NCBI GenBank assembly: GCA_007922195.1 | Contig: ML682116.1 | Location: 1,260,433 to 1,324,432, forward strand | DNA length: 64,000 nucleotides | Direction: 5' to 3' | DNA from: Podocnemis expansa | Taxonomy: Eukaryota > Chordata > Testudines > Podocnemididae | Part shown: in pieces, positions 56,309-64,000 of the stretch | Layout: every line of letters begins with the position of its first letter | Position numbering within the stretch: position 1 is the first letter of the stretch | Program-made: the position numbers and the translations under genes | The notes under the pieces: model-generated | The model's database searches: none | Seen by the model: only the letters and a program-made list of their open reading frames with translations | Told to the model about the DNA's origin: nothing

Positions 56309-57560
56309 AAATTCTTCCACCTTCACAGCATCTGACCAAGAGGGAATTCCCACATGAAAGCTCATGTAATAAATAAATTTGTTAGACTTTAAGGGTGTGT
56401 TCACATAGCATTCTTATTTCGAAACAACGAGGTTGTTTCGAAATAAGAATTGCCATGGCCACACGACGTATGGCCATTTTGAAACAAGGAAACCCCTTGT
56501 TTTGAAATGGGAGCCATACTTTCAAAATAGGTTAAACCCCATTTCCTGTCAAAACAAGGTTGTTTCAAAACCAGTGGTTTCGAAACAACCCTATGCGGAC
56601 ATGTTATTTTGAAACAATTGTTGTTTCGAAATAACTATGGACCTTCCTCCCAGGGTGCTTAGCACCCTGGGAGGATGGGCCACCCTCCCTCAGCACCCTG
56701 GCCAGGGTGATGAGGAGGATCCCGGAGCCCCCTCCTCCCCAGCCACGGGGCTTGTCCCCAGCCCGGCGGCAGGGAGCCCGGCGCCCCCTTCTCCCCAGTG
56801 TCATGGCGGGGACCCCCGCGCCGGCGGGGGAGAAGGGGGCGCCGGGCTTCCTGCCGCGGGGCTGGGGACAAGCCCGGCAGTGGGGAAAGCCGCGCTAGAC
56901 CCCTGCCAGCTGGGGAAGTCCCCAGCCCCCGGGGGCTGGCTGGAGCTGCTGCAGGGGCTCCCGCCAGCTCTCCTGGGCTAGGGGCACCCCTAGCAGGCAG
57001 GGGTCTAGCAGATGCTGCCCAGGGCTGGCGGATCCCTGCCCTTCGGGGCTTTTTCCCCTGCCTGGCTCTGTGGGTGAGAGCCAGGCAGGGGATTCAGTGG
57101 CAACACGGCCCGCAAGGGTGCCATGTTGCCACACCTCCTGTGGTGCCCTGCCCCAGAACCGAAATAGCATGCCCACAGTGTGGACATGCTATTTCAATTC
57201 CTGCTTTTTGCTTATTTCTCGGACAGTGTTTTTTTATTTCAAAATAACTTGTTTCGAAATAACATGTTATTTCAAATCAAGTTATTTCGAAAGGGCTTGT
57301 TGCGAAACAAGCCCTGCGTGTGTGAATATAGCCTAAGTGCCACAGGACTCCTTGTTATCCTATGTTTTACACCCCCTTGCATTTATTTTCATTCCATTCT
57401 GTAAGTTCTCCCATCTTCGAAGCATCTGACAAAGTGGGATTTTCTCCCCCGAAAGCTCATGCGAAAAATAAATCTGTTAGTCTTAAAGTGCCAGACGACT
57501 CCTTGTTTTTTTGTTTTACTGAACAAGACTAACATGGCTGCCCCTTTGGAACTTGGCAAT
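56309..57560 (+). mobile_element. Head-to-tail PLE tail dimer split by a foldback element, TSD ATTTCTAT
   Basis: First tail 56309-56392 (CACAGCATCTGACCAAGAGG, GAAAGCTCATGTAATAAAT, ACTTTAA) continues at 57337-57355 (GTGCCACAGGACTCCTTG). A second tail then begins directly (ACACCCCCTTGCATTTATTT, TCTTCGAAGCATCTGACAAA) and runs to GGCTGCCCCTTTGGAACTTGG. ATTTCTAT is present at 56301-56308 and 57561-57568. The two tails are in the same direction, unlike most of the other PLE units in the window. Confidence 0.85.
56393..57333. mobile_element. 941-bp foldback element, TSD TAA, with GC-rich core
   Basis: Ends are GGGTGTGTTCACATAGC and, as reverse complement, GGCTATATTCACACACG. TAA flanks both sides (56390-56392 and 57334-57336). 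Removing the element and one TAA restores ACTTTAAGTGCCACAGG of the PLE tail exactly. Arms at 56412-56640 and 57180-57315 are built from GTTTCGAAATAA and related units. The core 56640-57170 is very GC-rich with its own inverted repeat (GGGGCTTGTCCCCAGCCCGG near 56747 against GGGGCTGGGGACAAGCCCGG near 56859). Long frames over it are not genes. Confidence 0.9.
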
Positions 57561-57568
57561 ATTTCTAT

Positions 57569-58051
57569 GCCATTTTGCAGAACTGAAATAATGAGGTCAG
57601 CAACTGTTGGTGATGTACTCTAAGAGATTAAGAGTATGATCAGATGTTCTTATGATTCCTGCTCACTACTGCTTTTTGCTTGATATCACAGATTAATACA
57701 CTAGCACATCATGGTAGAAGTCTGTGGCTTTTCTAGAATATTTTCCTGTCAGAGGAAAACTCACAAATGGCATTTTAAAAAGCTGAAATAATTTGGATAA
57801 TATACAGTAAACATATTATTCTAAAATGGCACTGAAAATATTCTAGAAACAAATTCAAAATCAAATCTGCTATTCTTGCTTTAAAGCTGTGGTATTTTTA
57901 AGAATCAAATCACCCTATTTTCATATTTGTTCTTTTACTTAGGCTAATCAACCTCTTCAGTAGGAAAGAGAGTTCTAATGCAGATTTCTAAACTCTTTGA
58001 GTGGAGAATCCACACATGACCCTATATATGTTCCATTGGAATAGCCCACTA
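57569..58051. other. Unassigned interval
   Basis: AT-rich, no feature seen. Confidence 0.4.
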
Positions 58052-58062
58052 CAAATTCGTGT

Positions 58063-58572
58063 TCCAAAGGAGCAGCCGTATTAGTCTAGTAAAGCACAAC
58101 ATAAAAAAACAAAAAAACAAAAAACAAAAAACCAGTTGCTGAGCACTTCCATCTTCCTAATCACTCCATTAATGATTTGTTAAAGACGGTCCTCAAGAAA
58201 ATCAATGGGACATCAAGACTTCAAAGAGAAACAGCGGAAATTCAAATAATATGCAGATTGGATTGTGTGAAAGCAGGGCTGAATTGTGACTATAGATTTT
58301 GTTCACATTATAACAGGTAATTTGACTTCACCTTCCCTCTGTGCTGTTTCCCAGAGTTTGAATCCTTACAAATGTTCTGATTTGCTGTTGCAGTATGACC
58401 TGATCCCACGTCTTACACTCCCCTGCATTTATCATCATCCAATTCTGTAAGTTCCCCCTCTTCAAAGCATCTGACGAAGTGAGATTTTCTCCCACGAAAG
58501 CTCATGAGATAAATAAATGTTAGTCTTTAAGTGCCACAAGACTCCTTGCTTTTTCTTTTTTTTTTTTTTTTC
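58063..58572 (+). mobile_element. PLE with short inverted tail, A-rich joint and nuclease trace
   Basis: Left end 58063-58100 is a reversed terminus (TTCCAAAGGAGCAGCCGTAT). An A-rich joint (AAAAAACAAAAAACAAAAAA, 58104-58130) follows, then a plus-strand nuclease remnant (PVAEHFHLPNHSINDLL-like) and the 3' region to CTTTAAGTGCCACAAGACTC and a T-run. CAAATTCGTGT (58052-58062) and CAAATTTGTGT (58573-58583) flank it with one mismatch. Confidence 0.82.
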
Positions 58573-58583
58573 CAAATTTGTGT

Positions 58584-60935
58584 GTATTTCATTTTGTTTA
58601 GGGAAGCAAGCAGTTGTGTTAATGTGGCCTAATGTGTAACAGGCAGTGTTAACTGTGTTGCTTTAATTCTATGAATTCCTGCAAAGTTCTTTAAATCATA
58701 GAGAAAAGCTGGAAGAGGGGGGAGGAAGAAAGAAACAGGCACATGGTTTTTATTTTTGGAGTGATCTGTTATGAAACACACTTCACTGCTGCAGGCAATA
58801 TTGGAGATTAAATGGAAACTGGCTGAACCTTACCTTCAAGTTCATAAAGAACGTTCACTCTATAAAGTTTTCTTATAGCACCTTTTTATATAATGAGCTT
58901 TAACTAAATTCTGTCAACACGGAAAGCAGTTCATATATTTTAAGATGTGCCTTATTTTCATGACTTCAGATGTCTTTCTCCCCAAAGGCAGAAATTCAGC
59001 TCTGAAGGAAGGTGTCCATTTGAAGGATGCTGTAAGATTGACTGAGAAGGAATATGGTACACCTTTTCTGATGCCCCATGCTTCCTGCTATGGGCCTGAA
59101 GAAATCTATGGCTAGAACCATGAGGCATCACAGCTTATTTATAACACCCTCAGTCTTTCTAGATCTGATTATACAAGCACAGCTGAGCACAATGCCTGTT
59201 ATCATAAGGCAATGAGTTACTTACAGGAAGCTTGTAATACCTGATAGCAACTGGACCTTATGATGGGTTTTCCAGTGGCATTTATATTGTTAAAATTTTT
59301 TATTGGTGTTTTATAGTGTGAAAAAACAGTTTTAAATCTTGTGGCCAAGAGTTCCTTTTATAGGAATCAATTTGACTCACCAGCAGGCTGCCTCTTCCCT
59401 TCTTTTCCTTCTGCAGCCCTCAACAATTCACTTAGGACTCAAGTCTACATGGTGCTGAGCACCCAATTAAGACAGTGGGATTTGAGAGCACTCAATGTCT
59501 TACAGAAGCATTCAGCATCATACAAAATTGAGACACATTTTTTAAAGAGATTAAAAATCCAGACACCACTATTAATTATTATTAATTAGGGTTATTATGG
59601 TACTGCCTGGGCACCAATCAAGATTAGGGTCTCACCGTGCTATGCATTGCACAAAAACAATAGTAGACAGTGCCTGCTCCACGGACCTGCTGACAATGCA
59701 AATAGACAAGAAAATGATAAGGCTTAACCCTACGGACACTTCTTCATGTGAGCAACTTAATTAATATGAGATGTTCAGAGGGACTCACATTAGTAAAGTC
59801 ATTTCCCTGTTCAAGTGGGATTGTGGACTTGGTTTTACAAGAAACACAAAAAATCAAGACAGTCACAAGAACAATGTCTTTTTTCTTCTTAAAATCTTTT
59901 CCAAATACAAACCATGAGGACTGTGATGCAAGTCACAGATAAGGGTTAATGAAAGCCACATCCAGCTGCTGTGAGAACCTGTGTAACAAAGAACTTCACA
60001 CTTGACAGCTCCAATTGTTTCCTTGAACTTCATCACACAATCAGCATAGTTTCTGGCATGCTATTATCAATGAAGGGGGGGAAGGGATTAAAAAAAAAGG
60101 AAGAAATACCTTTTACAAACATAATATAAAATGTGATATCTCTGGTGCTTTCTAGTAGCAATCGGCATCATCTGGCATGCAAGTAATTTGCTGGATGCCA
60201 AAGATGTTCATGTTTGGCCAACACTTATTGGCTCATTTTACTGAAAGCTCATGCTCTACCAGGAATCTACTGTAAAATGTTTGGCTCCCAAAAAGATGGG
60301 CAGGTTGCTTCCACAGATTGCACTCTTCCATGCAACTACTTTTTCTTCTTTTTTAAAAGCTCATATTCTGAGAGAGCCTCACATCTGCACTGAGCAGAAG
60401 GGTGAGAGGATTTATTTTCTTTTAGAATACATAACACTTTGCCCTTCTAGCTAAGGATACGAAAGCTCTTTGACTGACTGAATTAAACCTCACAACCTAC
60501 TTCACTGATGGGGAGAATAAGAAATGACAATATTAGGGGCCAAATTAACCCACATGTTGTGCCCCTAGCAGGAATCCTGAGAAGGAACTATGATATCAAG
60601 TCAGTCACATTCCTTCCTGGCTTCCCCTGGAGAAGTTAATTGCCTGTAGTACTCTCTTACTTCCCTCTTCATACAGGCTTGACTCAGCTGGTTGGCACAT
60701 TAGAAGGAGCAGGGGATAAAGCCATGGCTTCACCCATTTCCCATCTCTTTCCATCCCAACCCCATATACAGCTTGTGAGAGGGCAATACTGGGCACAGCA
60801 CTGCAAATCTAATCTCCTTCCCACTCTTCCACCCCTGAACCTGGAATTCCAGTGTAGGAATACTAATGTGAAACTGTTTTTCTTTTTCTTCTTTTTTTTT
60901 TTACTCCATAGTGTGGGGGCATAGCTCACGATCAC
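58584..60935. other. Intron-like sequence without recognised features
   Basis: AT-rich, no gene recognised. A poly(T) stretch lies at about 60892-60902. Confidence 0.5.
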
Positions 60936-60939
60936 AATC

Positions 60940-61050
60940 CAGCCCTAACTGATCTGCCATAAGCCACACAGGAAGTCTGTGGCAAAAGCTGGAATGGAAC
61001 CCATGTCTCCTGACACAGAGGCCTAGACCTTAAACACAAGACCATCCTTT
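60940..61050 (-). repeat. MIR-type SINE head, minus orientation
   Basis: CCACACAGGAAGTCTGTGGC, AAAGCTGGAATGGAACCCAT and GTCTCCTGACACAGAGGCCT are the reverse complement of the tRNA-related half of MIR. Confidence 0.6.
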
Positions 61051-62035
61051 TCTCTCCCTAATTCTTTGTGCTTTTCCCCAGAACATGATAGATTCTAATC
61101 TACTTTGTAACCCCATTAGTGCTGCATGCCAGCCTTTCACCCATCTGCAACAGACCGCCCTGCACTCCTGAAACCACTTCAGATGGCACTTTTTCAAGAA
61201 ACTTTCATCTAAATGAAATCTCTCTCAATTAATTATCCCTCTAAAACCTGCATTCCCATCCCTTTTCACTAATTGAAAATTACTTGTCCATTGTTCTTTA
61301 CAAAGCCTGGAATAAATTGGGTAATTTAAGCTTTCGTTTTGTTTGGACTGATCCTAAATTTAATGTGGGAAGATCTTTCTTTTTTTTTTTTCAACTTCTT
61401 CTTCTGTTTTGGTAAAACAAGTTAAGTTGGAACCATCTCTTTTCAATCAGGTTTATATCAAGAATCGGGAAGATGAATGGCTCAATTGTTTATTGATCTC
61501 ATTATTACACTGTGTGTGTGGTTACATCTGATGCCTAACTCTCTGTCTTACATTATCACATTATTGAAAAAAATTATGAAACTGCATTTAAAATAAAAAG
61601 AGACTAAGAATTCTCTCCAAGTTCTTTCAGATCAACATGCTTCAATAATCTTTCCCAGTTCTTATTAGATACACATGAGAGCATTTGCACTTATGATTAG
61701 GAATCAGCTCCTGACCTTCTAAACTTGCATTGTTCCCTGAAGAGTGCTCTGATTCAAATTCTCCAAAAGGCCATGACCTGCTCTCTGCTTAGGGTCATTT
61801 AAAATTGAGGTCTTCAAGTTTTTTCATATGAATTCTGAGATGTTTTTGGAGAATCATAGGTTCAGATTTAAGCCTTTGCTATACGATACATTGACATGAT
61901 AAAAAAATTTAGCAAGCAGCAGAGCGTGCCACATTTTCTTGACCCTTCCCTCCACAAAACAGTCCTTATGACTTAGCACTATCCCCTCTCTGTTATAGGA
62001 TCACATAAATTAGGGGTGGCAAAGAACTAGTCAGT
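61051..62035. other. Unassigned interval
   Basis: Poly(T) at about 61379-61391; otherwise nothing recognised. Confidence 0.4.
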
Positions 62036-62290
62036 TATCCAGTCCATCATTAGATATGTAGGGTTGTCTCCTACAATACTGTTTATACCCTTGTGTTCCT
62101 TCAAGCTAATTTTTAATGTTAGAAGTGATGAACTTTCCACCACTGTACTGGGGGGCTTATTCTACAGACTAAGTCACGACGTCAGGCTACTTTTTGATAT
62201 TTGGTATCAATTTTCCTTTTCACAAGTTAAGACCTGGCTTCTGTATTTACCCTCTTGAAGCCCTCTATGTTGTTATACCCCTGTAATGTC
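62036..62290 (-). mobile_element. Old CR1/L3-like LINE fragment
   Basis: TTTTTAATGTTAGAAGTGAT, GAACTTTCCACCACTGTACT and GACTAAGTCACGACGTCAGG follow the reversed 3' coding end of CR1/L3-type LINEs (the 'ttccaccacttccct' and 'aagtttttcc' region) at high divergence. Confidence 0.5.
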
Positions 62291-62689
62291 ACCAGTCATG
62301 TATTAGTAGATGACCAGAGGTGGGTGAAGGAACTGGAAGGTCGACTAGCTTGGCAACCAGAGATGAGGTTAGGTGGGGAGAAGGATGCAAAGAAGCATTC
62401 AAATCAGAATTGGCACATCCAGCGTGAGTAGAACTACCAGAATTTGTGAACCCAGTCCAAATGGCAACTGCAGAAATAGGTGAAGAGCTGGATTAAACTG
62501 CAGAAGTGGACTATGGAGTCGTGATGAGAGACAGCAGAAGATGCTATTGGGCTGGGAGCTGCAAAAGGAGGTTGTGTTGAAGGAGCTCAGAAAGCTTCCA
62601 ACCATCCTTGGCCACTCAAAGAGTTGCAGCATTACAGGAGTGCTGCACTGAAACTATCTGTGTGAAGGTGGGTCAGATGGAAGGCTTAC

Positions 62690-62835
62690 ACCACACAATG
62701 CCCCTGGGAGTAAGCAACAATTGTCTCCATTTTTCAGACAGGAGAACTGAAACAGAGAACTTAAATGACTGTGATACTCCACAGGTTTTCATTTGCAGAA
62801 CTGGAATTCAAAGTCAGATGTGCTGTACTCAAATT
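62690..62835 (-). repeat. MIR-type SINE, minus orientation
   Basis: TGTCTCCATTTTTCAGACAG, GAGAACTGAAACAGAGAACT, TAAATGACTGTGATACTCCA and AACTGGAATTCAAAGTCAGA keep the reversed MIR order. Confidence 0.75.
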
Positions 62836-63755
62836 ATGACCCTTTTATAGGATTAAAAATATGAAGTACAACCTAATAATTTTGAGTTTCTATCAATATA
62901 TTTTGAATACAGCATATTTATTAATATTCAACATATATTATTTAAGGGGATATTGCCAATCTGTGGTTTATTTTTTAAATTGATTAGCATTTTCAAAAAT
63001 ATCTATTTGACAGAGCATGCTTTAAATATTACATCCCTATTGAAGTCAAAGCAAAACTCCCAAAAACTTGAGGCGGGTCAGAATTTTACCCAATGTCCTG
63101 AATTTTTTTAAATTAATGTTTCCATTTATAAGGATTTTTCTGTTCACCTGGTGGTGTTTATAAAGATTTTTTTTTTCTACTCAGTCTGTTTGTCCTCCTG
63201 GTAACTGACCACAAAGAAAAGCTATGGGAATGACTCTCTCTATATGTCAAATTCACAAAGTAAATAAGCTACAAAAACAGATAATTTTATTTATTAATAT
63301 CTTTTAATTCTAGTACTTTAGTGCTATCTGTAATCATAGATGTTACAAGATGTTCACACAGAAGTACAATTTTCAAATTGGGAGTGATGGTTTAATGTAT
63401 AAGAACATTTTAATAGATCATTTTTAGCTTTATTCCTTTGCAAAACAACATTAAGATTAAGCAGGAGCAAATACTGATTGGAATATTACACTGTGATTTT
63501 ACTTAGAATCTAGGCTGGCAGTAACAGTCCAAATATTCACTTATGTATATAAATATTCAGCTGGCACACAGGTGTTTGGCTTTCAATTTGCAAGTTAGAC
63601 AGAAAGCCACCAAATGCTTCTAAGAAATAATCAGGAGTACGGGGAAAAAAGAGAAAGATCCACTAACAGGGGTAAAATGAAGTATCAACTGTCACTGCTT
63701 GCCTATGCGTCTTTGAAGTTCACATGGTAAGAAGCATTTCTTCTCACGTCTGAGT
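62836..63755. other. Intron-like sequence without recognised features
   Basis: AT-rich, no gene or repeat family recognised. Confidence 0.45.
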
Positions 63756-63759
63756 GCAA

Positions 63760-63945
63760 ATGTTAACATTATGCAGCACTTACCATATACTGTCCATGGC
63801 CTTTCATCCAAGAACCTGAAATCACTTTACCAAAAACAAGTTTAAATGAAATTAAGTATCAGCCCTCCATGAAGTGAGTACTTTTACAGCTGGTAAATTG
63901 AGACACAGAGAGGCTAATGGCATAATTTTAGATGTAGTGAGCAGT
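63760..63945 (-). repeat. MIR-like SINE, minus orientation
   Basis: GGCCTTTCATCCAAGAACCT, TGAAATCACTTTACCAAAAA and AATTGAGACACAGAGAGGCT are the reversed 3' half and core of the MIR-like SINE of reptiles ('gcctttcatccgaggatctcaaagcgctttaca'). Confidence 0.65.
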
Positions 63946-64000
63946 CGATGCTTTCCATGGGACTTTTGGATGATAAGCACCTCTGAAAATCAGGCCATCA

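Noticed and set aside
56604..57336. Frames of up to 149 codons, Pro/Gly/Ala-rich
   Set aside because: They lie in the GC-rich core of the 941-bp foldback element; the peptides are low complexity and occur on both strands.
21406..58572. CRISPR-like or tandem array made of the recurring AAGGAGTCCTGTGGCAC word
   Set aside because: The copies are scattered, in both orientations and attached to PLE remnants; they are interspersed repeats and not an array.

Overview
This is a stretch of vertebrate nuclear DNA. It is AT-rich, CpG-poor and dense in decayed transposable elements, with no bacterial or viral gene order. The repeat set points to a turtle: many CR1 LINE copies, Penelope-like elements (PLEs) whose 3' tail carries the motif AAGGAGTCCTGTGGCACTTAA or its reverse, foldback DNA elements with GGCTATGTCTACAC-like ends, MIR-type SINEs and a Ty3/gypsy chromovirus. 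A softshell turtle is possible because of the TTTCGAAATAA-type foldback element, but that is a guess from memory.

The one host coding segment I can support is a 64-bp exon on the minus strand at 27154-27217. It has a clean acceptor, branch-point-like sequence and donor, and its translation matches the C-terminal part of SUGCT (succinyl-CoA:glutarate CoA-transferase, mitochondrial). The rest of the window would then be two large introns of SUGCT, at least 27 kb downstream and at least 36 kb upstream of the exon. None of the longer open reading frames looks like another host gene; they are shadows of repeats or chance.

Layout. 1-9660: mostly unique intron with a tandem duplication, an AT-rich tract, MITE and MIR relics. 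9665-13450: a nearly full-length but broken CR1 on the minus strand. 13600-21600: hAT-like relic, two neighbouring foldback MITEs, an RTE LINE relic and a PLE foldback. 22028-23645: a second CR1 with a hAT MITE nested in it; a sister MITE lies at 26122. 26682-29993: PLE copies around the exon, one carrying an unexplained 1-kb GC-rich TATA-containing block. 30384-33290: Ty3/gypsy pol relic with a 543-bp element nested in it. 37465-40200: CR1 end, a 702-bp foldback element, and a SINE with two further layers nested in it. 42115-58572: the PLE-rich part, including a three-layer nest (PLE, hAT with a transposase remnant, GC-rich hAT-like element) and a PLE dimer split by a 941-bp foldback element. 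58573-64000: unique intron with MIR and old LINE relics.

The best-supported general observation is that most PLE insertions here carry an inverted copy of their own 3' tail at the other end, and several whole units are bounded by 8-12 bp direct repeats, so each went in as one unit. No undescribed functional system is evident. The most unusual items are the SUGCT exon, the nested elements with exactly reconstructable empty sites, and the two GC-rich blocks inside PLEs.
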